Shown: positions 9,481 to 19,699 of the stretch, in pieces
Layout of the letters: every line of letters begins with the position of its first letter
How positions within the stretch are numbered: position 1 is the stretch's first letter
DNA from: Moesziomyces globuligerus
Taxonomy: Eukaryota; Basidiomycota; Ustilaginomycetes; Ustilaginales; Ustilaginaceae
Direction: 5' to 3'
Assembly: GCA_030849465.1 (NCBI GenBank)
Contig: JARVLF010000010.1
Location: 310,001 to 374,000 of the forward strand
Length of the DNA stretch: 64,000 nucleotides
The notes under the pieces: model-generated
Databases searched by the model: none
The model's input: only the letters and a program-made list of their open reading frames with translations
What the model was told of the DNA's origin: nothing
Position numbers and translations under genes: made by a program

Positions 9481-10235
9481 TTGGCTCGCCGCTCGTCCCC
9501 TTGCTTTGCCTGAGCCGTCCATCTCTACTGTAGCTCTGGCCATGGCTCATCTGGGCCTGGACATGCAAGGAGCGGCTGGCCTCCCACCCCTGGCCCTGCG
9601 CCGAAGAAACCTAGCTTTCTCTCCGACACCATTGCCCCGCTCGCCGCAGCAGTGCGCGCTCGACCGCGTGGCAGCTCTGCCTCGTGGTTATCTCATCCGG
9701 TCGAGCATGACAGCTCTGCTGTTGTCTGCGAGCAGCGAGTTGGCAGAAAGTCAAGGTGTGCGTCGGCAGTTGGAGAGCAACGCTTGAAGCTGATCGGGTC
9801 GTGTGCTGTGGGCTGTCGAGACACGGATGCGTCGCGTGGAGCCCGTGACGTTCCCGCCACCCCGCGCCTCGCCCCGCTCTTCTTACGCCCGCTGCTGCGC
9901 CAGCCACTCCAACGCGACCAGACGCAGACATTCCTCTGAGAACATTGTGCAGCTGTGTCCCGCTCTCATGCTCCATGCATCCACGGAGGCGCTGCTGCGA
10001 GCACGCTCGGGTACAGCCTGGCATCGGGCGAGTCAGTCACATCGGGACGACGCGTTCTCATCAGCGATGCAAAAAACCTCGCGCTGTGGCCGTTTCCGGA
10101 ATTCGGACCGCCATCCATGCACGCTGAGCCACTTTTCCGCCTTGTCTGGCTAGCTTCTTACGCTCCGTCCTTGTCCTTCTCCTCGGTACATCGCTCGGGA
10201 CATCTAAACACACTGGCAGCCAGGTTGCTGGGGCG

Positions 10236-10671
10236 ATGGCGAGTCATTCTGCCGTAGGCGGCGCACGACAGCACAGCCGCATCCTGTTTGTCAAGAACCT
10301 CAACTACTCGACCACCGGCGCCGACCTCTACCACGTCTTTGGCCGTTACGGCGCCATCCGTCAGATCCGCCTCGGCGACGCGACCAAGACCAAGGGCACC
10401 GCCTACGTCGTATACCAGGAGATGGCAGACGCAAGACGCGCGCTCGACCACCTCAACGGCTTCCACCTCAACGACCGATACCTAGTCGGTAAGTATGCTC
10501 CCTTCACCCTCGTCGGATATGCAGGACCCGTTCATACTGACCTTCTGCGGACTTGTGCATGCAGTGCTGTACCATATGCCGGCAAGGCTGGCTGCAAAGG
10601 CCGAACTCGAGCGCAGAGAGGCCGAGCTCGCAGAGCTCAAGGCGCTGCACGACATCCACGACGAAGCATGA
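10236..10671 (+). CDS. SF3B6: SF3b complex subunit p14 (SF3B6), one intron
   Basis: Exon 1 is 10236-10488 and exon 2 is 10565-10671, joined to 119 residues. The 76-nt intron begins GTAAGT, has a TACTGAC branch site near 10536 and ends TGCAG. The exon 1 protein is an RRM: RNP2 ILFVKNLNY, then GRYGAIRQIRLG and RNP1-like KGTAYVVYQEM. Splicing restores the diagnostic YLVVLYHMP, equal to human YLVVLYYN, and a Lys/Glu-rich C-terminal helix. Known role: p14 sits in the SF3b part of U2 snRNP, contacts the branch-point adenosine and binds SF3B1. Without the splice the frame runs into unrelated sequence, so the intron call is well supported. Confidence 0.93.
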
Positions 10672-11142
10672 CCTGCGGTCTCAGCCACGCATCCGCCAGT
10701 CTGGCATGTCGGTCGTGCCAGCACCCTCTTGTACTTGTACCTTGTTCAATCTTCTTTGGGTCCCGCATCGTGACCAGCCGCAGAACCACAACAAGGACCG
10801 GCTGAGCGCTGGTCGTTGGATCGCCGATGGCGAGAGCAGCAGAGCTGGGAGGAAATTTCGAGGTCGATGTGAGATCGACGATCTTGATTCTGCAACGCGG
10901 CGTTTGGGCTCGGCTCGCGCTTGCGGCTACACAAAACGCCCGGCATCTGGAGAGCCAAGAGCGCATGGCGGGGGTGCTATTGCCGAGACTCCGGTCCACA
11001 CAGTCACCGAGATGCCCAGCACTGAGGCCGACGTCAAGTTCTGTGTTCCCCCGCAACCTTGCGCCTCTCTGCGACCTTGCCACGCACATCCACACTCTGC
11101 CTCGATCTCAATCGCCCCCCTTACTGTCTGTTCAACGTCAAG
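10672..11142. promoter_or_regulatory. SF3B6 3' region and GST-like gene promoter
   Basis: About 470 bases between two genes on the plus strand. No conserved coding segment or repeat is visible; the last 100 bases are pyrimidine-rich, as in a leader. Confidence 0.45.
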
Positions 11143-12195
11143 ATGGTTGCAGCCAAGTCGAATCAGCGCGTGGTGGTGTACGGCTATGCCGCCTCTCCCT
11201 TCTGGCAGAAGATCACTTTCTTGCTCGACCACTACGGCGTCGAGTGGACGCAGGTCGAGGTGCCGCCGGTGATGCCGCGACCTGCGCTGAGCAAGCTGCT
11301 CGGCATCACCTACCGCCGCATCCCCGTCGTCTTTATCGACGGCCATGCGTACATCGACACGACGGCGGCCTCGCTCGCGCTGGAGCGTACGTTTGGTGGC
11401 GCTTCTTCCGAGCGATCTCTGATGCGCGACTTCCCTGCGCTGCAGCTGCAGCTCGCTGTGCACTGGGCCGAGAGTGCGCTCTTCCGACTCGGTGCGGGTC
11501 ATCTGTACAACGCGCCGCTCAACGAACACTTTGTCAAGGACCGAAAAGCCTTCATGCCCGGCACGAGCTTCGACGGCGAGGCGATGAAGGCGCGCGTGCC
11601 CTTTGTGCGTTCGCAGCTCGTAGCCAACCTCGAGGCGATCGAGGCGCAGCTCTCGGAAGGTCGCGGCAAGTTTTTGCTGGGCAACGAGCCGCAGTACCTC
11701 GACTTCTGCGTGTTCACGCCGCTCAACTGGGTGCAGACGCAGCTGCGCACCGGCGAGGACCTCCTGCCCACCGTCTCGACCAAGCAGCCCACGCACGACT
11801 GGAGCAAGTTCCCCTTCCCGCGCACGCTGGCCTGGCTAGCAGAGGTGCGCAGCCACATCGCCTCGCACAAGGTCAAGCCTACCAAGCTCTCGGCCGAGGA
11901 CGCTGCCGAACTCATCCTTCAGCAGGCCAAGGACACCGCGCAGAGCCAGGAGGCCAAGCTCGAGGTCAGCAAGAACGATCCGCTCGTCAAGGCCGGCTGG
12001 ATCAGCGGCGACAAGGGCCAGAAGATCAGCGTCACGCCCGTCGACACGGGCAGGGTGCCCCAGCTCGGCGCCCTCGTCGGTCTCGACCACGCCAGCGTCA
12101 CGCTCAAGATCGAGGCGCAGCAGGGCAAGCAGCTCCTGGCGACGTTCCCGCGCGTCAACTTTGACATCCGCGCCCAGGACGCCGCCAAGCTCTGA
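11143..12195 (+). CDS. Glutathione S-transferase-fold protein
   Basis: A single exon of 350 codons starts at ATGGTTGCAGCC, chosen because the preceding CAAG gives a good context and the thioredoxin fold begins right after it (RVVVYGYAASPFWQKITFLL). Residues about 8-85 form a GST N-terminal domain with the cis-Pro segment RRIPVVFIDG and a DTTAASLALE helix. Residues about 90-240 are helical as in a GST C-terminal domain (SEGRGKFLLGNEPQYLDFCVF). The last about 90 residues are a fungal-type extension with a lysine-rich start and beta-like segments. The position of the usual catalytic Ser/Cys is taken by the ASPF motif, where Ser is possible. The substrate is unknown; detoxification or a thiol-dependent role is an inference from the fold alone. 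Confidence 0.75.
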   Translation: MVAAKSNQRVVVYGYAASPFWQKITFLLDHYGVEWTQVEVPPVMPRPALSKLLGITYRRIPVVFIDGHAYIDTTAASLALERTFGGASSERSLMRDFPALQLQLAVHWAESALFRLGAGHLYNAPLNEHFVKDRKAFMPGTSFDGEAMKARVPFVRSQLVANLEAIEAQLSEGRGKFLLGNEPQYLDFCVFTPLNWVQTQLRTGEDLLPTVSTKQPTHDWSKFPFPRTLAWLAEVRSHIASHKVKPTKLSAEDAAELILQQAKDTAQSQEAKLEVSKNDPLVKAGWISGDKGQKISVTPVDTGRVPQLGALVGLDHASVTLKIEAQQGKQLLATFPRVNFDIRAQDAAKL

Positions 12196-12647
12196 TCCGC
12201 GTGGCAAGGCTGCTTCGGCGTGCTCCATCTTCCATCCCCCGGCGCAGCTTTGTAGAAACGTCGCCAGTGCAAGATATAGAAGCAGTGCTAGAATGGAGTC
12301 ATGACAAACAGGCGTGTGGTAGGCTGGAGGAGGGGAGGGGCATGAAAAGGGGAGAAGGGGACGGCGATGTGCAGGGTTGGGTGGTTCTTTCGCGCGGTAA
12401 AATGGGCTGTGCGGAGGCGCGTTGGCCGCATCCGTGCGCGTCTGGCATGCACCTCGGCCTAGCCTGGACCCTGAAATGCACAGCTCCCCCTGTCCCCTTC
12501 ACCTTATCGTCCTCCCCATCCCCGCGTCAGCCTCCACGCCCCATCGTCCTCACCATCCCCGTCCCCCTCCCTCTCCCCGAAACTCGAACTTGCACCCCAT
12601 CACCACTCCCCCTTTCACGAGTCCGACTGGTCCTACTTCTGTCCGAC
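12196..12647. promoter_or_regulatory. RNase T2 promoter and leader
   Basis: About 450 bases. The last 150 are strongly pyrimidine-rich (CCCC/CTC runs from about 12490), as expected for the leader of the secreted RNase. The open frame extends through it but lacks coding character. Confidence 0.45.
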
Positions 12648-13448
12648 ATGTACGCTGGATATCTGGCGCTGTTCGCCTTGGGTGTTGGGCTGAGCCGGGG
12701 AGCTGCGGTTCAGCAGCCCTTTTCGCTCAACACGACGCTCGACACGTGTCTCTCGTGCGACACCACGCCGAGCTGTCCTCGCGATCCGTGCTCCACCAAC
12801 ACGCCCGGTGGACTGATGCTGCTGACGCAGTTCTGGGACTTCCATCCGGCCATCGGGCCCTCGGATTCGTGGACGATCCACGGGCTCTGGCCCGACACTT
12901 GCGTGGGTGGCTTCGACTCGGACTGCGATCCTGCGCGCAACAACAACAACATCGCTGGTGTGCTGCGCAGCTCGACGGATCCCAAGGCGGCAGCTGCACT
13001 GGATACGATGAACCAGTACTGGCTCGCGCTCAACGGCAACGATGCGCAACTCTGGTCGCACGAGTGGAACAAACACGGCACCTGCATCTCGACGCTCAAC
13101 CCGACCTGCTACCCCGACTCGCTCTACACCCAACACCAGGACGTCGTCGACTTCTTCACCACCACAACCGACCTCTTCCACAACTACAACGTCTTCGAGG
13201 CTCTTCAGGAAGCAGGCATCGTACCGAGTAGAACAAGCACCTATTCTATGCAACAGCTCCGCGACGCAACCAGAAACAAGTGGGGCAAAGAGGCCACCTT
13301 CAAGTGCAGAAACGGCGCCCTCAACGAGGCCTGGATCTACTTCCATACCCGCGGAAGATCCACAGACGCAACCACCTTCGTCCAGGTCGAGCCTCTCAGC
13401 AGCAACAACCGTTGCCCAAGCCAGGGCATCCGCTACCTCCCCAAGTAA
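12648..13448 (+). CDS. Secreted ribonuclease T2
   Basis: A single exon of 266 residues. The start at 12648 gives a signal peptide (MYAGYLALFALGVG, then small residues). The two catalytic segments of the T2 family are intact: CAS I WTIHGLWPD near residue 75 and CAS II WSHEWNKHGTC near residue 135, each with its histidine. Many cysteines fit the family's disulfides, and an NNNN segment lies between the motifs. Known role: T2 enzymes cut single-stranded RNA through a 2',3'-cyclic phosphate, outside the cell or in vacuoles. In Ustilago maydis, secreted T2 RNases have been linked to use of extracellular RNA during plant growth; that this gene is the counterpart is an inference. Confidence 0.93.
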   Translation: MYAGYLALFALGVGLSRGAAVQQPFSLNTTLDTCLSCDTTPSCPRDPCSTNTPGGLMLLTQFWDFHPAIGPSDSWTIHGLWPDTCVGGFDSDCDPARNNNNIAGVLRSSTDPKAAAALDTMNQYWLALNGNDAQLWSHEWNKHGTCISTLNPTCYPDSLYTQHQDVVDFFTTTTDLFHNYNVFEALQEAGIVPSRTSTYSMQQLRDATRNKWGKEATFKCRNGALNEAWIYFHTRGRSTDATTFVQVEPLSSNNRCPSQGIRYLPK

Positions 13449-13625
13449 ACCCCCCGGCGTCGTCTCGGAATCGCGCAGAGGAAACGCAATATCGGATCGG
13501 AAGCAAGCAAAGACGACATCACAACGCAAAGCAGCATGGTACAAGTACAATTTCTTTGCAAATGCAGGGTATCTTTTTCTGAAAACTGTCTCCCTGTGTG
13601 TGGGGTTAGGGTGGTGAGCTCGAGG

Positions 13626-16287
13626 TTAGAGCGGCGTGGAGCTGAGGCTTCGGATGAGAGAGTTGCCATTGATGGTGTTGGTGGTGGCGACGACGAAGCG
13701 GCGATTGCGCGTCTGGGCGTTCATGAACCTGAGCGCGGCGAGCTCGGTGTACGTGACGCCGCCGAGGAAGAAGACGAGCGTGGTAGTCACTTCGTCGGGA
13801 TCCGACGACGGCACCGACGCTGTCCCGCTCTGGACCGCCTGCGAGCCCTCGGTGCCAGCTGCTTGCGGAGAGCTGGACTGCACCTCGTCAAACGTAGGAC
13901 CGGGAAGCTGGTTGACGACATCTTCGAAGCCGCGCCATCCAACGATCGGATGCGCCCTCGGCCGACTGCCCTTGGCTCGGGCGCGCAGCGCCGCATTGGC
14001 TGCGCGGCCAGCATCGAGCAGCGCCTCCTTCTGCGCCACCGCCTGCACCAGCCGCACCGAGAGCGGTGCATAGCCAGAGTACACGTACGAGATATCGCTC
14101 GGCGCGCGCTCGTCCACCTCGTCGTTGATCAAGCGCAGACTCTTGCGCACCGAGGCAAATCCACCCCGACCGCCCTCGTCCTTGCCCTCGCCCGCCGCGG
14201 CGCCCCCTGCCGACGAGCCACCCACCACGCTCGTCAACGCGCCGAACCCGACGCCGCCACTCGCCACCTCGCCCGCCGGCGCCGCGCGCGTCAGCAGACC
14301 CACCTTCTGCAGCGCCAGCAGCAGCGGCAGATACTCGTAGCCGTACGTCTGGACGATCTCGCGCTTGACAAACTCGAGGTTCTTGGGCTTGATGCCGCCA
14401 GCGGCGCTGCCGTGCCCGACGATGCTCGTCAGACACAGCAGCCGGAGCACGCCGAGCAGATCGCGCTGCTCGTTGATCATGTCCTCGATCGCCGCGTACT
14501 GCGCGCCGAGCTCGAGGCCGGCCACCGAGTTCTGCTGCACCTCGAGCATGCGGTTGAACTCCTCGCGCGCCGTCCACTCCATGATCTTCTCGGTCAGGCC
14601 CGTGTGCAGCCGCAGCGACGCGTGCTCCGACTGCAGCCCGCCGAGCTTGCCGACAAACGCGCGGATCTGCGAGACCGTCTTGGCCTGGTGGCGCCCCTCG
14701 TAGTCCTGGTTGAGCCGCCTTGCAGCGCGATGCAGCCGATCGCCGACGACGGCGAAGTTGAGGTTGCGGATCTCGCCGAACAGCAGATCCGTCGAACCGT
14801 CCAGGCGGTGCTTGCGCTTCTTGGGCGTCGACGTCATCTGCAACGGCGTGCCGCTGCCCGACGCGTGCGGCTGCGCGCCGACGCCGGGCGCCTGCGCCTG
14901 ACCCGTGAGCAAAGCGGGATCGACCTCGACGTGGCCGTTACTGATGCCCACCACCTCGTCGACGAGGCCTTCGTAGGTCAGCTGGGTGCACAGCGGGGTG
15001 GCGTAGTCGACGGCGCGATCGATGATGATGAGGCTGTCGATGACCTGGCTCGGCGTGGTGAGAGCCGGACTGGAAGGGTCCGAGGCGAGGTGTTCGCGCC
15101 TCTGGCGGATGAGCAGATCGGCGAGCCGACGCGCCAACGCGCCTTTGCCGAGCACGCGCGGGAAGAGGCCGTAGGCGTGCTGGAGCGTCATGAGCGCCTG
15201 CGCCGAGCGGAAGATGGGCGTGTGGTCGCCATCGCAGTAGATCTTCTTCCAAGCCGAGTCATCCTCGAGGCTGATGAGGTCGTGATCGAGCGGAACGAAC
15301 TCGAGACCCAAGTCGAGCAGCGAGACGTCGGAAAGCACGCCCTCCTGGTCGAGGAACTGCAGGCATGGCTCGGTCCTGTGCGGGACAAACGAGATGGTGT
15401 AGGTGTGCTGAAGGGGTGAGGTAGGGCGGACGATGCGATCTGCGCGCAGATGCTCTTCAGGCACGCCACGAATCCAAGCAAGCCAGAACAGTCGGGCGAA
15501 ATGGAAAGTATGTCAGCTCCGAGTGTCCGTTGGAAGCAGTGAAGAGTGTAGGCAAGGAGCATGAGAAAGTGGTAGAGAAAGAGATGGGGTGAATGTCGCC
15601 TCCCGGCACAACCCCGCAGTCTGTGGAGGCGAAAGCAGAGCGGGGTTGTATAAGGAAGGGGCTTCGTTGGGAGCATCCTTGTCAGGAAGATCTCCTCGTT
15701 CTTTGGACATTGACTGACCGCTTGCCTATCGTTGAGGAAATCTAGTAGGCTCGGCTAATTTAGTCCAGATGGGGGGAATAGGGAAGGGAGAAGATCGCGA
15801 GGGGGAGAGAGAGCAAGAAAAGGGGATTCTTACCTGCAATGGCCTTCATCCACTTGATCTCGGGACGGCAGATGTAGACGACGGACTTGGTGGGAGCGTT
15901 GACGCTCTTGAGACCAGCCTTGGACTGTGCCTGGGAGTGGGCAGAGTCGGTCTTGGAGACAAAGGCGGTGGAAGCTGCTTCAAGCCAAAACATCTTTTCG
16001 ACGCCGTGCTGCTTGAGGCTGGAGACGTCGGCGACGAGGCCGAGCGGCCCAGCCAACGAGGGATCGAGCATGAGCGTCTTGGCTTCCTTGATTGTGTCGA
16101 GCGTCGACATGAGGCCTCTGCTCGCCAGGTCAGCGAGGATGCGTGTGTCGAGGCCATCCCAGCGCTCGGGCATGGGCTGAGCCATGTCTGCTGAGGCGCC
16201 AGCGGAAGACTGCGGCGAGCCAGGAGCAGCCGCCGAAGCATCAGCCGCCATGCCCGCCTGGCGATCTGCGGTCGCGGAAGGCGCCAT
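13626..16287 (-). CDS. VPS33: Vacuolar sorting protein Vps33 (Sec1/Munc18 family), one intron
   Basis: Exon 1 is 16287-15834 and exon 2 is 15454-13626, joined to 760 residues. Exon 1 carries the SM-protein N-terminus (LMLDPSLAGPLGLVADVSSLKQHGVEKMFWL, in part SLAGPLGLVADV; then VVYICRPEIKWMKAIA). The donor is GCAG/GTAAGA; the acceptor CTGAAG/AGCATC restores MKAIAEHLRAD, matching VPS33A MDIIAENVLSED. Exon 2 has FVPHRTEPCLQFLDQEGV, PLDHDLISLE and the hallmark IIIDRAVDYATPLCTQLTYEGLVDE. Known role: Vps33 templates SNARE assembly within the HOPS and CORVET tethering complexes at vacuole and endosomes. The intron (379 nt) is long for this window and its acceptor is AAG, so the junction is the least certain point. 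Three Gly/Ala/Ser-rich loops enlarge the protein. Confidence 0.9.
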
Positions 16288-16961
16288 GATCGTAGCGCCG
16301 AGCCAGGACAATCGCTGCCTCGCCTTTTCCCCCTCCGTCGGTCTTGCTTTCCAATCCAAACCCTAGCCTCTGGGTGCAAAAGCAGTTCGAGACCGATCGG
16401 CAACGGAAGCAAGACGGCGGGACAAGGAAAGAGCGGGCAGGATGGATCCGCTCCACGGAGGGGAGTTGAGGATGAAGGAGAAGAGAGAGTGGGAAGGGAG
16501 CTGCCGCAGCAGGCCAAACGAGAGCACGGATGGGATCCGATGCTGGCCTGAGGCGAGCTGAGCCGAGCGTTGAGGAGGGCGCAGAGACGATTGGTTGGTC
16601 GAGGGGACGAGCGTTTGCGACCGTCGCCGTCGTCTTGGTCCAATCACATTTGATCGGCGTGGGTCGGTGCGTCCACCCAAAGGTCCCATCGAGATCGATC
16701 GGGCTGGCCGTGTGGCCGCGGTTAGCACGATAAACGATTTGTCCGAGTCAGCCGACTTCCGGAGTGGATCTGCGAGCACGCCAGCTGGGCGCCACGCTCG
16801 CTGCATGCCACACAAGTCAGGCACCGCAAAAAAGGCGTGGAAGAATCCAACCACACACTCGACACCAACGCAACACATCACCCGAGCATCAGCCATCGAG
16901 GCGTTGCTTCACCCCCGCATCCTCCCAGCCGGCCGCGTCGCACTCATCACATCACCGTCGC
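16288..16961. promoter_or_regulatory. Divergent promoter VPS33 / CRS1
   Basis: About 670 bases between divergent start codons. Short alternative frames are present on both strands, none with recognisable homology. No repeat seen. Confidence 0.45.
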
Positions 16962-19604
16962 ATGTCGAGCCTCTTCCGCTCAGGCCTCTCATCTTCGCGT
17001 TCGACCTCGCTCACCAACTTCATTTCCATCGCTCGTTCGGCACGTCGCTCCTCACCGCCATCGCTACAGCGTACATCGCTTGCATTCGTTCGCGCACTCA
17101 GCTGTGCGCACAGATCCAACCTGATCATGGCAGCAGCACAGTCCGAGTCGTCCACCTCGGCGGCCGCGACCGCCGCAGTCGCCGCCGCGGGCAAGATCTC
17201 GCAGCCCGAATGGAACGTGCCTCAGAAACAGCTGCCCGAGCCCGAGCTCAAGATGTACAACTCGCTCACGCGCTCCAAGGTCCCATTCGTCCCCAAGAAG
17301 GGCCGCACCGTCACCTGGTACAACTGTGGCCCCACCGTCTACGATGCGAGCCACATGGGCCATGCCCGTAACTATGTCACTCAGGACATCATCCGCCGCA
17401 TCCTTCGCGACTACCTCGGCTACGACGTCCACTTTGTCATGAACATCACCGACATCGACGACAAGATCATCATCAAGGCCCGCCACAACTACCTTCTCCG
17501 TCAGTTCCGCGCCCAACATCCCCAGCTCACCAAGCCTCTCCTCCAGACGGTCCAGGACGCCTGGTCCGCCTACTTTGCCAAGAATCTCGAGCGATTCGCC
17601 CCACCCGTGCCTCCACAAGAGCAGCAAGGCGGACTCGTCGACCAGGCGAACAAGGCGAGGGCCGGCGAGGCTGGCTTCGAAGAGATCACCCGCCTCCGTC
17701 AGGATGCCGCCTGGCTCAAAGCTGCCTCGGACAAGGAGCCCAAGTTCGGCATGTGGTTCGCTGCCCTCGACCGCTCCCGCCAGGCGCAAGTAGCCGCTGC
17801 GATGAGCCTTGCGGCCGCCGACTCCTCGACCGACGCCGCCTCCAACCTCATCGACGCTTCCGACGATGTGCTCGCCGCGTTCCTCGACAAGCAGTTCGGC
17901 AGCACCGTCACCGACCCCGGCGTCTTCCGCGACACGGCCGCCTACTGGGAGACGCAGTTCTTCAACGACATGAAGCGACTCCACGTCGAACCGCCCACCA
18001 CGCTCACGCGCGTCAGCGAATACGTGCCCGAGATCGTGACCTTTGTGCAGCAGATCATCGACCGCGGCTACGCATACGCCGAGGGCACCGAGGCGGACAA
18101 GAACAACGTGTGGTTCGACACGCGCGCCTTTGACGGCGCCAAGAGCGGCGACGGCAGCTTCGAACACTCGTACGCCAAGCTCCAGCCATGGTCCAAGGGC
18201 AACCGCGAGCTGCTCGAGGAGGGCGAGGGCTCGCTCTCCACCTCGACCACCGCCACCGCAGGCAAGCGTGCCGCCTCCGACTTTGCGCTCTGGAAGTCGT
18301 CCAAGCCCGGCGAGCCCGCGTGGCCGTCGCCGTGGGGACCCGGCCGTCCCGGCTGGCACATCGAGTGCTCGGTCATGGGCTCGGCCGTGCTCGGCGAGAC
18401 CATGGACATCCACTCGGGCGGCGTCGACCTCATGTTCCCGCACCACGACAACGAGATCGCCCAATCCGAGGCGCACCACGGCTGCCGCCAGTGGGTCAAC
18501 TACTTCCTCCACACCGGTCACCTCCACATCGAGGGCCTCAAGATGTCCAAGTCGCTCAAGAACTTTATCTCGATCGACGAGGCGCTCGAGCGCTTCTCGG
18601 CGCGTCAGCTGCGCATGTCCTTCCTCCTCCAGCCCTGGCACGGCCGCATGGACTTCAAGCAGTCGGCCCTCGGCGAGGTCAAGAACGCCGAGGCCGCCTT
18701 CAACAACTTCTTTGTCGGCATCAAGGCCAAGCTCGCCGAGGCCAAGGCGCTCGGTGATGCCTACTCGGACGGACAGCACCATTACGGCGACAAGGAGAAG
18801 GCGCTCATGCACAGTCTCGAGGAAGGGCAGCATGCATTCAGGCAGGCGATGTGCGACTCGTTCGACACGCCCAAGGGTATGGAGGTGCTGCTCGACCTCG
18901 TCAGCAAGGCCAACGTCTACGAAAAGAGCCACGAGAAGCGTGCCGACGTCAACCTCGGCGTGCTCACCGCCGTCGCGCGCTACGTGGGCGACATGCTCAA
19001 GATGCTCGGTCTCGGCGAAGGTCCTGCGCTCGCCGCGTCCAACGAGCTCGGCTGGGGTGTGGCCGACGAGTCTGGCGATGGCGCTTCGGCGGCCAACAAG
19101 GAGGAGCTTCTGCTGCCCTACCTGCGTGCGCTCAGTACGTTCCGCGATGCGGTGCGCAACCTGGCGCGCTCGGGCGCGCCTGCCTCCGACTACCTCAAGC
19201 TCTCGGACGCGCTTCGCGACAATGATCTGGTGGATCTCGGCGTCGCGCTCGAGGACACCGAGGATGGCAAGGCGCTTGTGAAGCTCGTCCCCGCTGCGCA
19301 GCTGCAGGCGGCAAAGCGCGAGAAGGAAGCCGCCGCGGCCGAAAAGGCGGCAAGGAAGGCCCAGGCCGCCGAACAGGCGAGGTTGAAGCGACTCGAAAAC
19401 CTCGAGAAGGGCAGAACGCCGCCCGACCAGCTCTTCCGAACGCAAGAGTACTCAGAGTGGGACGAACGAGGCCTGCCCACCAAGGACAAGGACGGAGCCG
19501 AACTCGCCAAGAAACGTCGCAAGAACCTCGAAAAGGACTTTGACAAGCAGACCAAACTCCACAAGGACTTCCTCGAAGCTCAGGCTAGCGGCGAGATCCA
19601 GTAG
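16962..19604 (+). CDS. CRS1: Cysteinyl-tRNA synthetase, probably dual cytosolic/mitochondrial
   Basis: A single exon of 880 codons from the ATG at 16962. Class I synthetase signatures are intact: zinc-site Cys and HIGH-type motif in CGPTVYDASHMGHAR near residue 123, WHIECSVMG and HHDNEIAQSEAHHG for the zinc and active site, and KMSKSLKNF near residue 526. Between them is a lineage-type insertion around residues 190-300. The C-terminus is a long charged, coiled-coil-like tail. The first 55 residues are Ser/Arg-rich with almost no acidic residues, like a mitochondrial presequence; a second ATG at 17127 (MAAAQSES) would give a cytosolic enzyme of 825 residues. It charges tRNA-Cys. A single gene serving both compartments is known for yeast CRS1. 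Confidence 0.95.
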   Translation: MSSLFRSGLSSSRSTSLTNFISIARSARRSSPPSLQRTSLAFVRALSCAHRSNLIMAAAQSESSTSAAATAAVAAAGKISQPEWNVPQKQLPEPELKMYNSLTRSKVPFVPKKGRTVTWYNCGPTVYDASHMGHARNYVTQDIIRRILRDYLGYDVHFVMNITDIDDKIIIKARHNYLLRQFRAQHPQLTKPLLQTVQDAWSAYFAKNLERFAPPVPPQEQQGGLVDQANKARAGEAGFEEITRLRQDAAWLKAASDKEPKFGMWFAALDRSRQAQVAAAMSLAAADSSTDAASNLIDASDDVLAAFLDKQFGSTVTDPGVFRDTAAYWETQFFNDMKRLHVEPPTTLTRVSEYVPEIVTFVQQIIDRGYAYAEGTEADKNNVWFDTRAFDGAKSGDGSFEHSYAKLQPWSKGNRELLEEGEGSLSTSTTATAGKRAASDFALWKSSKPGEPAWPSPWGPGRPGWHIECSVMGSAVLGETMDIHSGGVDLMFPHHDNEIAQSEAHHGCRQWVNYFLHTGHLHIEGLKMSKSLKNFISIDEALERFSARQLRMSFLLQPWHGRMDFKQSALGEVKNAEAAFNNFFVGIKAKLAEAKALGDAYSDGQHHYGDKEKALMHSLEEGQHAFRQAMCDSFDTPKGMEVLLDLVSKANVYEKSHEKRADVNLGVLTAVARYVGDMLKMLGLGEGPALAASNELGWGVADESGDGASAANKEELLLPYLRALSTFRDAVRNLARSGAPASDYLKLSDALRDNDLVDLGVALEDTEDGKALVKLVPAAQLQAAKREKEAAAAEKAARKAQAAEQARLKRLENLEKGRTPPDQLFRTQEYSEWDERGLPTKDKDGAELAKKRRKNLEKDFDKQTKLHKDFLEAQASGEIQ

Positions 19605-19699
19605 AGGTTGCCACTGCGGGTCGTATCGAGCTGGCGTAATCGTACACATTGAAACATCGAGATCTATGATTTTGAGGCTGGTGGTTGTGCTCGGGCAGG

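Larger units (their letters stand above)
8382..10235. promoter_or_regulatory. Divergent intergenic region MTD1 / SF3B6
   Basis: About 1.85 kb between divergent genes. It holds an in-frame upstream extension of MTD1 to 8582, a clean minus-strand splice donor (CACAG/GTGAGT at 8936/8935) that I could not join to MTD1 in frame, a 15-base A run (9198-9212), a 9-bp tandem repeat (9456-9480) and an 81-codon ATG frame at 9542-9787 (+) behind a pyrimidine-rich leader. No family was recognised in any of these. Confidence 0.4.

Noticed and set aside
10489..10805. Unspliced continuation of the SF3B6 frame to 10805
   Set aside because: It reads through a perfect intron; splicing gives the conserved YLVVLYHMP and a family-like C-terminus, the unspliced frame gives none.
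12201..12647. N-terminal extension of RNase T2 by 149 codons
   Set aside because: It starts from a GTG-type position, runs through a pyrimidine-rich leader, and would bury the signal peptide that begins at 12648.
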